Positions 31,176 through 43,161 are shown, numbered from the stretch's first letter. The stretch: DNA of 64,000 nt from Puccinellia tenuiflora (GCA_012064385.1 QRDG01000410.1:23001-87000); one strand, 5' to 3'. The notes: a model not told the origin generated them from the sequence alone. Numbers and translations are program-made.

Positions 31176-33419
31176 AGAATTTTGGTACTCTTTAGTCACC
31201 GTGTTAATACTTACAGCGTTGCCAATCGATTCGCTATTTATATTATTCATCTGGCAAATTTTTACTGCAAATGGTTCTATGTTCTTAACTTTGTTGTAGT
31301 TTTTTTTTGCAAAGTACTATTTCTGGCAGAGATAATGCGTGAACAGATGGGGGTTGCCACTTGTACCTGTTTTAGCGCCGTTCGTTCTGTGAGGGTTTGT
31401 CCGCTTGATGTTTCTCTGCGACTTGATCCGGCTCCTGTCTCTCTGGGACTTTTGAGTGCATCAGACAGTGTATCAGAGTAGCAATTTCTTTTGTACAAAA
31501 AAAATTATGGTGTTTTAGTGTTCCTCATGGCACAAGTATCATTAGGGGATGAAATTTATGCTGCTGGGCGGTGTTGGTGTGTTGTGTTACAAACCGTGTG
31601 AAAATGGGTCAGTTATTTTTGCTTCTGATTAAGGAGTCGACCTCCGAACTCACACCGACAAACTGTGAGGCTGAGCCTAGGGAAGAAGCATCGCCAGAAT
31701 TGTTAGGATCACAACACGGCTTTGGTAGATCTGAAGGGGGAGTCCTCGTGGGAGCTAGTTGGTTAGTGTGTGGTGCTCGAACGGATTCGGGATTTGTAGG
31801 TATCGTACATCTGGTCGAAAAAAAATCCCCCGCGTCGTCTCCCCGAGAGAGGTGACCGGGGGCTCCCTGTCCCTCTCGCCGCAACCTCTCCTCCCCCGAG
31901 CTCCTCCCCCCGCTGCCGCCGGCCTGTCTCACCGGGCCTTGCCCGCGTGGGGTCGGTGGCGGCGGGCCTTCCTCTCCCCGTGCGCGCAACGTCCCGTCTC
32001 GGGCGGTGGCGGTTGGCGGCGGTGCTGGTCGGCCGGTGGCGGTTCCGGCTGGAGGTGGCTGGTGGCGGCGGCGCGCAGCACCAGGCGACCTCTCCTGCGG
32101 TGGCGCTGCTCCTTGGCGGCGGCGAGCCTGCTGCTCGATCGAGCCTCCGCCGGTGCCCGCATGGCCCAGATCTGGGCCCTTTGGGCCCGATATAGGTCCG
32201 GGCGGGCCGGCCGGCTCGCAAGACGGCGGCTTTTCCTCGAGATGGGGATGGAGGCGACGGTGACTGGGTGGCGGCGATGTAGCCTTCCTGCTGCAGCGCG
32301 GTGGTGGAGCTTAGCGGGCCCGTTTACGGCCCGGCCGGGCCGATGGCGCTGAACCAGAGGGTAGCGGCGGGCGACCTACGTGATGCAGTGTGGCAGCGGA
32401 CTTTGCGGATCCGATCTGGGTCCGGCCGGGCAGTGTGGCCTGGTTTGTCCCTGCGGCGTCCGGTCGGCACCCGCAGCTGGCGGTGGAGGACGTCCTCCAG
32501 GTGGTCGTGCTGCTGCCGCCCTCCGAGTCTAGTGCTGGCCTGGTGTGCTCCTGTCGCCGCGTCCGGTCGGCTACCGCGTCAGCGGTGGAGGTGGTTCCCT
32601 CCCGTGTGGCTACAGAGTTGGCAACCCCGGAACCTGCTGTCTCCATTTTGCTATGTCTAGGCCTCGCATCGGTTCACAGTGAGACGACCGTGGTGGCGCG
32701 TGCAGGTGGGCGGCGTTGTTGAGTGGAAGACTACGGATCGGTTGGGGTAGTGGTTTTTTGGGGGGTCGGGAGAAATCCTTGTCGTCTTACGACATCGACG
32801 GGGCGACGCCTATGGGTGCCGTCATTCCTTCTTGAAGGGCGTCGGCTGCACCCCTTCCCCACACCCCTGCGTACGGGGGAAACCCTAGGCCATGGCCGGG
32901 CAGCAGCGTCGTCATCGTCGCAGTCCTTCTTGAAGGTGTTGCTTGTACGCGACGATCTGGAACTCTAGAAGCGTGGTTGGACCTTCTCGGTGGGCGCAGC
33001 GGTGGCGAACCATCTTAGTTTTGTTGATCTGCCGCTGTCGGCATTCTTTTTCTTTGGACGCGACTATACGTAGGGCGCCCTATATTTGGTAAAAGTGTAG
33101 ACAGTAGCATAGTACCACGTCTTGACGGTGGCATGCACGGTGGCATGCGCGTTTCATGATCCCAATCAGAGCGTTGGACAAGCAAATCCCCATGCATGCA
33201 CTAAATGACGAAACTGCTGATATCATCCCGCATTAAATGCAAAATGCGGAAATTTAAAACATTTTATAGTTCAAACCGTTCATCCGATTTAAAATCCGTT
33301 TTCACCGTTAGACTAGTCGCGTCGAGATCTTCAAAACTAGATCCCATGTTGATATGTTCCGATGATATTTTTTTTGACCCGAAAGTTACCAACGACTTAA
33401 CACGTAAGTTACCAGGCTG
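31176..33419. other. Unassigned region: AT-rich part then GC-rich block
   Basis: 31176-31826 is AT-rich with no recognised content. 31827-33060 is strongly GC-rich, open in several frames on both strands and rich in 'gcggcgg', 'ggcggtgg' and 'ccggc' words. No frame has a protein-like motif, so I read it as a leader or untranslated segment of a retroelement rather than a gene. 33060-33419 shows nothing specific. Confidence 0.35.
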
Positions 33420-33985
33420 TAATACGTAAGTTACCACCCTACACTATATAATGGATGGTAATTTCATCGGTCTAGAGAGGGTTACTCTATCGGTTTAGGG
33501 TGGGTAACTCCATCACCATTGGGTGGTAACTCTATCAATTTAGAGTGGGTAACTCCATCGGTTTAGGTTAGGTAACTCCTTCAGTATAGGATGGCAACTC
33601 TATCAATTTAGAGTGGATAACTCTATCGGTTTAGGTTGGTTAACTCCTTCAGTATAGGATGGTCACTCAATCAGTTTAGGGTGGATAATTTCATCGGTTT
33701 AGGTTGGATAACTCCTTCAGTATAGGATGGTAACTCAATCAATATAGGGTGGGTAACCCCCTCACTAATGTGTGGGTAACTCCAACATTATCGGTTGGGT
33801 AACCCTATCAGTCTAGGGTGGCTAACTTCATCACTATTGGGTGAATAACTTCTTCTGTCTAGGTGGATAACTCCATCACTACTGAGTGTGAACTCCTTCA
33901 ATACCAGGTGGTAACTCCATCAGTCTAGGATGAAAACTCCATTAGTCTAGGATGAAAACTCCATCAGCCCTGTATGTGACGTCAA
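33420..33985. repeat. Minisatellite, ~28-30-bp unit with 'taactccatc'
   Basis: About 18-20 imperfect copies of a unit built on 'ggtaactccatcagtttagg' with many substitutions (gataactcc, ttcagtatagg, ctatcggttt). Some higher-order structure is visible: the pair '…ggttggataactccttcagtatagg…' recurs at roughly 60-bp steps between 33560 and 33760. Confidence 0.88.
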
Positions 33986-34059
33986 CTATTGGCAGCAATG
34001 TGATTGATTATTACGCTTCGTGATCAAAATTTTAAATGCAGTTACCAAGTTAATTTAAT

Positions 34060-34700
34060 ACACCCACACTAGGTCGTGAGCAATTTCTTGACTTTTAATT
34101 GCAGCTATCAGATTAACTTAACACACCTACCGATTTTTTCGAGAGTAAATCACAGTATTTTTATCGCATCTGCCAGATTAATTTGATATACCTATCGGAT
34201 TCTTCGAGAGAAAATGTCAGTATTTTATTGCAGTTGTCAGATTAATTTGATACACCTATCAGGTTTTTCGAGAGCAAATTTCATAATTTTTATTGCAACT
34301 ACCGGATTAATTTGATACACCTACCGGATTTTTTGAAAGCAAGTGTAAGTATTTTTATTGCACCTGACAGATTAATTTGATACACCAACCGGGTTTTTCG
34401 AGAGCAAATATCAGAATTTATATCGCAGCTCTCATATTAATTTGATACACCTATCGGGTTATTCAAGAGCAAATACAAAATTTATATTGCAGCTCCCATA
34501 TTAATTTGATACACCTATCGGGTTTTTCGAGAACAAATATCAGAATTTTTACTACAGCTGACAGATTAATCTGATACACATACTGGGTTTTTCGAGAGCA
34601 GATATCAGAATTTTTATTACAGCTCCCAGATTAATTTGATACACCTATCGGGTTGTTCGAGAGCAAATATCAGAATTTTTATTACAGCTCCCAAATTATT
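34060..34700. repeat. Minisatellite, ~65-bp unit, about ten copies
   Basis: The unit contains 'agattaatttgatacacc', 'tatcgggtttttcgagagca' and 'atatcagaatttttattgca'. Starts of 'agatta…' can be placed near 34175, 34239, 34304, 34369 and 34434, so the period is about 64-65 bases. The copies are diverged (about 10-25% by eye). No spacer-repeat alternation and no coding capacity. Confidence 0.92.
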
Positions 34701-34937
34701 AGAAACAGTAAAGATCGGTGCTAAGTTCATGTACTCCCTATTATGCTCAGAAAAAGAATGAATATACATTCATATTATATTAAAATATAAAGAGTGGTAG
34801 CGGAGAGAGATAGTAAAGCAAAAATCCAAACAGTTTTAGAGCATCTCCACCGGGGGGTCGCAATAGGGCTCCTAAAGCTCCATTAGGGCCCCGGACAGAA
34901 AAACGGGCCACACCGGGGGGTCGCAAAGCCTTTGTCC

Positions 34938-35252
34938 GGTTGTGGGTTTTTTTCTACCAATGGGAGCTTTCCCTTCACCGCCCCCATGGGGGTGGTCCAC
35001 AGGGTTCATAACTACCCCTCTTACTACGGGGCGTTTACCTAGCCAACACTTAGATCCGGCTCTACCCAAACTTTTTTGGTTCACCCCAACATTACCCACT
35101 TGTCCGACTGTTGCTAAGCAGTTTTGGGATACTAAACGGACCTCCCCAGATGGTAATCTTAAAGTGGCCGATTTACCCTCTTTTGCAATTAGTTTCGCTA
35201 CAGCACCTGCTGCTCTAGCTAATTGCCCACCCCTTCCACGTGTGATTTCTAT
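34938..35252 (-). pseudogene. rpl2: Nuclear insertion of plastid DNA: rpl2 exon 2 fragment
   Basis: Read on the minus strand, 315 bases encode an uninterrupted piece of plastid ribosomal protein L2. It runs from '[20 protein letters not shown]' through '[14 protein letters not shown]' and '[20 protein letters not shown]' to '[20 protein letters not shown]' and PTT. The homology stops abruptly on both sides: after PTT the expected continuation is missing at 34937, and before IEI at 35253. No start codon, stop or plastid flanking gene is present, so this is a NUPT, not a functional gene. The undamaged frame over about 105 codons indicates a fairly recent transfer (or a contaminating/assembly junction, which should be excluded). 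Confidence 0.93.
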
Positions 35253-35508
35253 TGCCGATGCGGCGGAGACGTATCGCCGGCATTAAACCAGCACGTCGCC
35301 TCACCGGCCAACCGTCCCTTCCCGCGCGCGCCACCGTTTCCTGCCATCCTTTCCCGCCGCTTCCCGCCGCTTCGCGCTCATCCTTTCCCGCAGCTTCCCG
35401 GCGCTATAAAAAGAACATCGCCGTCCCCCCGCTTCTCACCGTGCTTCTCACCTCGCCATAGATAAACACCCAGACTGCCACCACCATGACGCGCAAGCTA
35501 CAGACCGC

Positions 35509-36299
35509 ATGGGTCACCATCACCCAAACCGCCCGCCGTCGTTACCCTTTGGAGGGGGAAACCCTCCTCCTCCTCCGCCGCCACCGGCAGAGGACGACAA
35601 GGCCCTCGGCTTCGAGTGGGATGAGGAGCCGGAGGAGGATGAGGTGGACGAGGAGGAGGAGCCGGAGGAGGAGGAGGTGGACGAGGAGGAGGTGGCGGAG
35701 GAGGAGGAGCAGGGGGAGGCGCCTATGCCGGTGTTGGTGCCGGAGGATGCGGTGGCGCGCGAGCAGATGCATGAGCCACCCATCTGCCCGGACCAGCACG
35801 CGGTGTTCTTGTCCTTCGTCACGACGCGCGAGGAGGAGGGGGCCGCCGATTCCGGGAGTTCGCCATGGCCGCGAACGACGCGGCGGAGGCGCGATGTCGC
35901 TCGAGACACTCGTCGAGGACGAGTACGCCCGCTCCTTCCGCGAAGCCGAGCGGGCGGCGCACAAGGAGGCGAACACGGCGAGGTCGATCGCCTACAGCCA
36001 CCTGCTGGCAGACGCCTTCTACCGGGCCGCCCAAGCACAGGAGCTGGAGAGGCTGAGCCGGAAGGCCGCGAGGCAGGATGCGGCGGAGGCGGAGCTCGCG
36101 GCGCGCGCGGAGCAGGACCTACAGGACTCAAGTGGCGGAGCGCCACCGCCAGATGATGGAAGCCAGGGAGGCCAGGCAGGCGAGGCGCTTGAGTGCGCAT
36201 GCTAGCGGCCTCAACAGGCCAGCCTCCCCCTCTTTCGATGAGGGGGCGAACGACGACGAGGCTGGCCCTAGCGCACCACCTCCGCCCGACATGTTCTAG
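35509..36299 (+). pseudogene. Frameshifted proline/acid-rich ORF of unknown function
   Basis: The reading starts MGHHHPNRPPSLPFGGGN (35509), with a proline run, a long Glu/Asp-rich stretch (about 35620-35720) and 'CPDQHAVFLSFVTTREEEG'. It then shifts to another frame at about 35860-35890 ('MSLETLVEDEYARSFREAER', an Ala/Glu-rich helix) and again near 36125 ('HRQMMEAREARQARRLSAHA'), ending 'PSAPPPPDMF' with TAG at 36297. At least two frameshifts are needed to join the parts, so it is broken. The low-complexity acidic and helical composition recalls transposon-associated accessory proteins of grasses, but I do not recognise a family. Confidence 0.45.
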
Positions 36300-36496
36300 A
36301 GTACTAGTTTAGGTAGTTTTTAGGAGAGCTGTATGACAACTGCACGATGGAAAGTTTCGGGAATCTCCGCGCGCCGCACGTACAGACCGCGGGTGCGGCG
36401 CCTCCCTTTAGATTTCTCCATCTCTGTTTTTCTAACCAATGCATCATGTACTGCAGATCGATTGGTGACTTGCAGCTGCTAAAAGGAAGCACTCAC

Positions 36497-37053
36497 TGTC
36501 GGGCATATACCAAATAAGGGTATCATCGACATGTACATATTCCAGTATACCAGGGTGGCCCACTGGTGGTAATGCCGGCAGGCTTACCGGGCGGCCCAAT
36601 ATACTGAAGCACAAGGACAAAGCGAAGCCGGCTAAGGAGGACCCAAGATGAAGGCCCAGTAACCATCCGGCTTGGTGCACAAGACGAAGACAACTAAGCC
36701 GTATTAGTCTAGGACTCCTATTTCCTTATGCCGGTAGACTTTCCTTGTAAGCCCTAGGACCGTCCACCTTTATAAGCCGGCCTACAGGAGCCTTAGGGCA
36801 TAATCTCCACAGCCTCATACAACCAAGGCTATACACACAACATCGTTGTAATCGGCGATATTGCCTTATAGTGATTTATAGCAGCACGTAGGATCACGCC
36901 ACCGTCGTGTGATCCGAAGCTGGGTAAACTGTGTGTAATCCCGTCACCGGAATCCCACTACGTTCCTCCCCCCCACGTCTTCTCTCTACCGTCGGCGTGT
37001 ATACCTACCCGGATGACACCCCTATCCCGGCTATAATCGACAATACCACGACA
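36497..37053 (+). repeat. Left LTR
   Basis: TGTCGGGCATATACC… to …ACCACGACA (557 bp). Near-identical to 39153-39708. Confidence 0.93.
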
Positions 37054-37399
37054 GTTGGCGCCCACCATGGGGCAAGAGGCGTCAAGGCGATGATCCGAGC
37101 GGGATCAACATCCTCATCGTCGGTCAGATTGCATCTAGCAGGCTGATCCGGTTCGACGTATTCAACATCGACATTATCAGTCAGATCGCATCTGGCCGGC
37201 TCATCTGCGTCAACATGCTCAAGTTCGACATCAACAATGGCGGCCGCTCACACGTCCTCGTGAACATGGAGGCGTCATCGTCAACTACGACTTTGTCTTT
37301 CCGGCTCGACGTTTTTCCGGCTTATGTGTCGTCATGACGTGACTGATGTTTTTTCCGGACTAACGAGTTCATCGTCATCTGCGCCACATCCGGCTTCCG

Positions 37400-37830
37400 A
37401 CGTCCGGTCTAGGCGAATTCATGGTTGTCGACATTTTTCCGGCATACTTATCGTCGCGTTACAGCTTAATCGCCGACGCGGCATGATTGCCTTTTTGGCA
37501 TATTTATCGTCGTGTTTCGGCTTAATCACCGACGCGGCATGTTGCCTTTTGGCGTACTTATTGTCGCGTTCCGGCTTAATTGCCGGCGCGGCATGGCGTC
37601 TTTTGGTGTACCCGTCGTCGCGTTCCAGCTTAATTGCTGGCGTGGCACGATGTATTGATCGTCGTTGTTCCGACTTACGTAACAACCGACAATAATCAAT
37701 TTTTTTCTCTCTACTGGTTTAGACGAGTTCACCGTCATCTATGCCACGCCCGGCTTAGACGGATTCATCGTGGCCTACTTGTCGTCGTGGTTCGGCTTAA
37801 TTGCCGTCTCTACCAACTCATCGCCGCATC
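37400..37830 (+). repeat. Tandem ~55-60-bp repeats inside the LTR element
   Basis: The phrase 'tcgcgttccggcttaattgc' with variants, followed by 'gccg(a/g)cgcggcatg' and 'ccttttggcgta', recurs about five times from 37445 to 37660 and in weaker form to 37830. A separate pair around 'gagtctcatgccgcc…cataagccgacatgagcctc' lies at 38548-38595 and 38697-38740. Confidence 0.8.
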
Positions 37831-39152
37831 CCGGCTTATGCGTCATCAACGCCAGGAGCACCAAAAAGCTAAGTTCTTCAGTAATTCTCTCGTTAACATT
37901 ATATATGCTCATGAAATAAATTCTGGTTCACTCTTTGAGATCATGCCATCTTTTATTTCTCGATGATCATATATACTAAGCTATCAATGTCAACCCGAAT
38001 TTGCTTCGTGCTAGTGGTTATGTTCTGATGCTTTTTTGGCCATGTCGCCTTACAAACTAATGTTTTGTCTGCCTAAGAGTATTCATCTGACCGCTCATGT
38101 GTTGGGTCGCCTAAGTAGGTGTTTCGGCACCAAAAGCCGGCGTTTGTTCTGGGTCTAAACAGCTTGGTATTGTATCCCTGTTGTCCCTGTTGCCCAGCAG
38201 ACGTTCCGGCTAGAGGTTTGCTAACACACGAAATATGGCTAAAGTGCATAAGCCAGAAAACTTAAGGGCGGACCGCAGATAATCTGCAACCCAAAGTTTT
38301 TATTGAAAAAAATGTCGGCTTAGGCCTTACAATTGTTCAGCTTGCATTAAAAGTACAGCTTAATTCAGTTATTGTTTATTCTACATGTGTTTATGTTGCC
38401 GCTTCATCAAGGACGTCACCTACAAGACGACTTATCTTCAGCCGCCTCCTGGGTTTTAAACAGATTGGCGTTGCGCCCTGTTACCCGGCGAGATGTTCTC
38501 ATCAAGCCTTATGCCGACCGTTTTGACGGATAGCTCGGGGGCTGCGTCGAGTCTCATGCCGCCATAATTCATAAGCCGACATGAGCCTCGAGGGCTACAA
38601 CCATTGGATCTACAATGACGCTAATTCTGCTGAGCATCGACCCGACTTTCGAGTACTTCGATTCGATGCTCGGCGGCTACAACCATCGGATTTTCTGAGT
38701 CTCATGCCGCCTTACTTCATAAGCCGACATGAGCCTCAGGGGCTACATCCACCTGGACGGAGATTTTTTCTTCATCCACTCTTTGGAATAAACTCGATTC
38801 TGAGACATGCAAATTGACTGTGTTCCCAATGGACAATAAAGCCGGCACCAGCGGGCACAGTTCAATTCTGAAAGCAGACCGGACGCGGTCTACTTCAGAA
38901 GCATGGCAAATCAACGAGTTCCACTGGACACAAACCGGCACGATATAAAATCGATCAGTCCGGAGTCCTGGTCAATCCGTCTTAAACGGCAATTAAGACG
39001 ATGGCAGTTCGGCAGTACATGTCGGATTATTTTCTTCGGCAAAGTTTCAAGTTCTACATCCGCCTAACCAAACAAGACAAACAAAGGCGAAACTACTTCA
39101 AGCCTGTCGAAGAAGCCGGCCGCTGGAGAACTCAAAACTTTCCGGGGGCTAA

Positions 39153-39708
39153 TGTCGGGGATATACCAAATAAGGGTATCATCGACATGTACATATTCCA
39201 GTATACCAGGGTGGCCCACTGGTGGTAATGCCGACAGGCTTACCGGGCGGCCCAATATGGTGAAGCACAAGGACAAAGCGAAGCCGGCTAAGAAGGACCC
39301 AAGACGAAGGCCCAGTAACCATCCGACTTGGTGCACAAGACGAAGACAACTAAGCCGTATTAGTCTAGGACTCCTATTTCCTTATGCCGGTAGACTTTCC
39401 TTGTAAGCCCTAGGACCGGCCACCTTTATAAGCCGGCCTATGGGAGCCTTAGGGCATAATCTCCACAGCCTCATACAACCAAGGCTATACACACAACATC
39501 ATTGTAATCGGCTCATATTGCCTTATAGTGATTTATAGCAGCACGTAGGATCACGCCACTGTTGTGTGATCTGAAGCTGGGTAAACTGTGTGTAATCCCG
39601 TCACCGGAATCCCGCTACGTTCCTCCCCCACGTCTTCTCTCTACCGTCGGCGTGTATACCTAGCCGGATGACACCCCTATCCCGGCTAGAATCGACAATA
39701 CAACGACA
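39153..39708 (+). repeat. Right LTR
   Basis: TGTCGGGGATATACC… to …ACAACGACA (556 bp). Followed by the ctcac duplication. Confidence 0.93.
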
Positions 39709-40084
39709 CTCACCCAGCCAACAAGATGACAATTCTCGGAGTCATAAAAAATCGAGATATTCAGGACCAATCCTTCTAGAGGTTCGTCATTAAATGTTGA
39801 TAACGAACAACTTACACTGCAAGTAAAATATCAGTGTGACTGTTTTAGGTGCGCAAATTGGTGGATAAATGCTTTGCTTGCTCAATAAACTATCATATTT
39901 CATATAGCTATCCCCTTAGTAGCGGTTTTGTACTGTTTTCTTAACAATTTGGATCAAGCTTTCGCCTTTGCAACTCCAGTGTTGAACTGTTCCAAATGCT
40001 TGTGCTTGCAGGACATATGGCATCATATACATTCTCTACTTCCTCTACGAAATGCTGCACGTGTTGCCTGTCACTACGGGAGAA

Positions 40085-40350
40085 CTTATTTTTAGGGGTA
40101 CTTCCTTTAAGGCATTTTTTAAAATTGCCTCTAAAAATAATCTTAAGGGGCATTTCACAACAAATGCCTCTAAAAATGCGATTTATAAGGACACTTCTTC
40201 TAAAGTGCCTCTAAAAATCCGATTTATAGGGGCACTTCTTCGAAAGTGTCTCTAAAAATCCGATTTATACGGGCACTTCCGAAGAAGTGCCTCTAAAAGT
40301 GCCTCTATAAATCTCATTTTTAAAGGAACTCATTTGAAAGTGCCTCTATG
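40085..40350. repeat. Left subterminal repeat array of the 13.6-kb CACTA
   Basis: Repeated units of 'gtgcctctaaaaatccgatttata(g/c)gggcacttc', in parts direct and inverted, about eight copies. Confidence 0.88.
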
Positions 40351-40649
40351 AATCGTAAGAAGTAACACACCGAAAATCTTTTAGTTGCCTCAGCACAAGA
40401 TTCGGTCTTAAAAGTGCTCGCACCCGCGTACACGTCGGATGAGGCCGCCACGGGACTAGAGTGGGAGTGTGGGACATCAAGTGTTGTCGGTTCCGATGCG
40501 GTCAACGCCCCCAATTCCCCATTCTCCTCCCGCATCTCTCCTGCAATCCCCATTTCTCTTCTCGGTTTTCCTCTGTCGATCTCTCTCCTATGCATCGAGC
40601 GGCGCGGGGTCTGGTGGCTGGGTGGACGTGCTCGAGAACTACGCCGTCG
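40351..40649 (+). pseudogene. Captured gene fragment, 5' part
   Basis: The stretch runs from the subterminal array to the LINE insertion point. Its end, 'GGWVDVLENYA' (about 40609-40643), is in frame with the sequence beyond the LINE and hAT insertions (47486-47501, then 50046 onward) when the target duplications are counted once. I do not recognise the protein. The upstream part may be untranslated. Confidence 0.5.
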
Positions 40650-40845
40650 GGAGGAACTCCGAATTATCGAGAAGGTCCCTTCATGGCGCTTGGCTACATG
40701 CCGTCTCTCCCCTTCTAACCTCTTCTTCTTTCCACTGTCAAATCCACACAAATCTCTCCCAAATCACCCCAAATCAGACCTTCCTCTTCCCGATCAAATC
40801 CACACCTAATCTCCCACATACTCTCACCAAAGTTCCTGTTGAAGA

Positions 40846-42474
40846 ATGGAGGAGAAGCAATCGGAGGAGGAAAGCAGAGATATGGAGCAGAGTACAGGTC
40901 AAGAACTCCTTGGAATCCCATATCTAGCAATTAACATGCAGGCAATGACTATTGCGGATCCAAGGATAAGATCCGTCCGAGCCAATGAACTCCAGCAAGA
41001 AGAAGAAGTTGATTTCAACTTCTGCCTGTTGATGAAAATCGCCTGCACCGGAGGTATGTCCAGATATATTACAAAGCAGGCTCTACAGCAATCGATGGCA
41101 AAGGCTTGGAGGGGGGCCTATTATGGAATTTCTCGGGTATCAAATCAAGTTTTCTTAGCTCATTTTCGCTCACATGAGGACATGATGTGGGTATACAAGC
41201 GTCAGCCATGGACTACTGGTTCGGACAATTTAATTTTTGACTGGTTTCATCCGGGTGATGAAGTAAATTCCAGTGCAGACTACAGATTTGAGTTTATATT
41301 TGTCACTGTGAGAGCATATGGTATTCCTCGTGTTGCTAGGTCAATTCCTTTGTTGTATGACATTTTGAATCAGGTTGGAAAAGCATCAGAGTACCACATT
41401 CCACAGCAAAATATGTTGCATACAAACTAGGATTATATTTGGGGTGTGGCAAAGCTGAAAGTAAACCAACCGGTGTTGGACAAAATAAGAGTGGTGTATC
41501 CAGATAACAGCACAGGAGTAGCATATTTACACTACGAGAAGATCAAGCGTATCTGTTCATTCTGTGGGATTATGTTCCACAATGTGTAGAATTGTCCTAC
41601 AAGAATCAGCATGATCATTGAGAGAACAAGGAAAGGCCTCCCAGTTCATGATTTTCCAACTCAGCGACTTGGGCAATGGGTGACAGAAGAAGATCGAGTT
41701 CCGATTGAAGCAATCAGGAGTGCCTCCATAACCAATGTTGGATTGCAGCCAAGACCCAATCCGATTCTTTCTAGGCTGCAGCAACTATTCTCACAGGATC
41801 CAAAAGGAAAGGGGAATCTATCAGAGCAACAACAGTTCAACCAGCATGCTAGTCACCAAGGGCAGAAAGGTCATTTTCCCAGTTTAGTGCGACAGGAGCA
41901 GGTCAAGCAGTCAACACCATTTACTTCAGCACCACCTCATTCAGGAACACTCTGGATAGGCCGTACAAATGTTACGGAGCAGCTGCATGCAAGCCACCTC
42001 AATCACCCGGTGCCAACCACGCACCTATCTGGGCAGAGTATTATCACGGAAAGAAGGACAATTCAAGATCCACCTGCTACCAGGTGCCGGTACAGAGCCA
42101 TCTTGGACCCAAGATATTGCATCTCTGCCATATCAGTTAGCAGAGGAGGACTTGATTCTACAGAAACGGTTTGGGTCAGAAACGAACCAACAGAACAGAC
42201 TCATTCCTCTCCACTCCATCTCCAAACGCCCAGCCCCTCTAGATGCCATCTTGGTGGAGCCGCTAGCGAAAAAATCGACCATCACGTCTCCCATTGTCAG
42301 TCGGGTAGTGGAGCATGGACCTCCGCAGCAGATCTCTCCCGCAGAGGAGAAGGGCATCCCTCTCTCCACCACTCCCCAATCTCCGACATAGGTCCTCCCC
42401 TCTCAAACCGATCTCGCCAACCTGGGAATCGCAGAAACACCCCTCCCTGCACCAGGTCCCCCCGCACATGGTAA
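40846..42474 (+). pseudogene. LINE ORF1 (DUF4283-type, CCHC knuckle), two stops
   Basis: The frame starts MEEKQSEEES. The DUF4283-like region ('AKAWRGAYYGISRVSNQVFL', 'YKRQPWTTGSDNLIFDWFHP') is followed by a zinc knuckle of zf-CCHC_4 type ('CSFCGIMFHNV*NC'). Stops occur at 41428 (TAG) and 41587 (TAG, inside the knuckle), both in one frame that otherwise runs to 42474. Family role: nucleic-acid chaperone and coat of the LINE ribonucleoprotein. The tail after the knuckle is Gln/Pro/His-rich and poorly conserved, as usual. Confidence 0.85.
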
Positions 42475-43161
42475 TCCACAAGCAGAAGATTCAAGAGGAG
42501 ACGGAGCAAGAACAGGAGATAGAGGAGCAAGAGCAGGACCAGGTGAAGCAGATTCTGTAAATACAGCCTTGGGAAGAGTAAGCAGTGCAGCAAAAGCAGC
42601 CGATACAAGGAGCCGGCCTCGTCGTCGTCCTAGAAAGTGGGATATTCCACCGTAAGCCCAAGATCGAGGTAACGACCAACTTTCTGTGGAGTTTACTCAC
42701 CAGCAACTTGCCTCTTCCGTTTGGCTCCGTCATGGAAGCACTAGACAGGTGGGGCCGATCCGCCATCCTCGCAGACATTGTGGTGCATCTGTGGGAGGCT
42801 TGGTGCAGCCTTACACTCGGTCTCCTTGCCGACACACTACAAGAACTGGCTATACAAGTCCGTCGGACTATGACCCATATCCACTTCGCACTCCTTCACC
42901 GGCTTGGTCACCGAGTATGCTAGATTCTCGCAAAGGAGTCTTCTCACCTCCCCAGATGGTTGGCAGCGACTACATGGGTCTGGATGTTGGTCATATGGCG
43001 GCTGGTCAAGGAAGCCAGAGACATGATGGAGATGAAGCTCAATCTTCAACAGCCTATCCAAGTGAGGGAGTACATCTACACCAGGACATGGGAGATAATG
43101 CAGGAAGCATGGAGCATGATCAGAGGGCAATGGCGCCAGCCCATGAGGCGCCACGGGCGCC

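Larger units (their letters stand above)
34837..36300. other. Probable degenerate DNA transposon hosting a plastid insert and an acidic ORF
   Basis: The left edge 'gagcatctccaccgg' resembles the terminus of grass PIF/Harbinger- or Mutator-type elements. No matching inverse (…ggagatgctc) was found on the right, so the call is weak. The block holds a plastid rpl2 fragment (34938-35252), a short GC-rich promoter-like part with TATAAAA near 35404, and an ORF series at 35509-36299. Confidence 0.35.
36497..39708 (+). mobile_element. Non-autonomous gypsy-like LTR retrotransposon in exon 2 of the broken F-box gene
   Basis: Two near-identical LTRs (36497-37053 and 39153-39708, about 556 bp) flank 2.1 kb of non-coding sequence. 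The target duplication ctcac is perfect (36492-36496 and 39709-39713), and the intact paralogue shows the empty site. A primer-binding-type sequence (ttggcgcccacc) follows the left LTR at 37055, and a polypurine tract (ccgggggctaa) precedes the right one. By eye the LTRs differ at about 20 sites (~3.5%), so the insertion is moderately recent. The interior has tandem repeats but no gag-pol, so mobilisation needed a helper. Confidence 0.93.

Noticed and set aside
31759..32722. Several overlapping frames of 80-200 codons in the GC-rich block
   Set aside because: They are open on both strands and in three frames at the same time, which indicates base composition and not coding.
34060..34700. Possible CRISPR-like array
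   Set aside because: The 65-bp units are contiguous with diverged interiors and no unique spacers, and the genome is a plant's. It is a minisatellite.
34872..35099. Functional ribosomal protein gene on the minus strand
   Set aside because: It is only an internal part of plastid rpl2 with no start, no natural end and no plastid neighbours.
35520..36200. Ser-rich minus-strand frame (226 codons)
   Set aside because: It is the antisense of the Glu/Asp-rich ORF; serine runs arise from reading GAG/GAC-rich DNA backwards.
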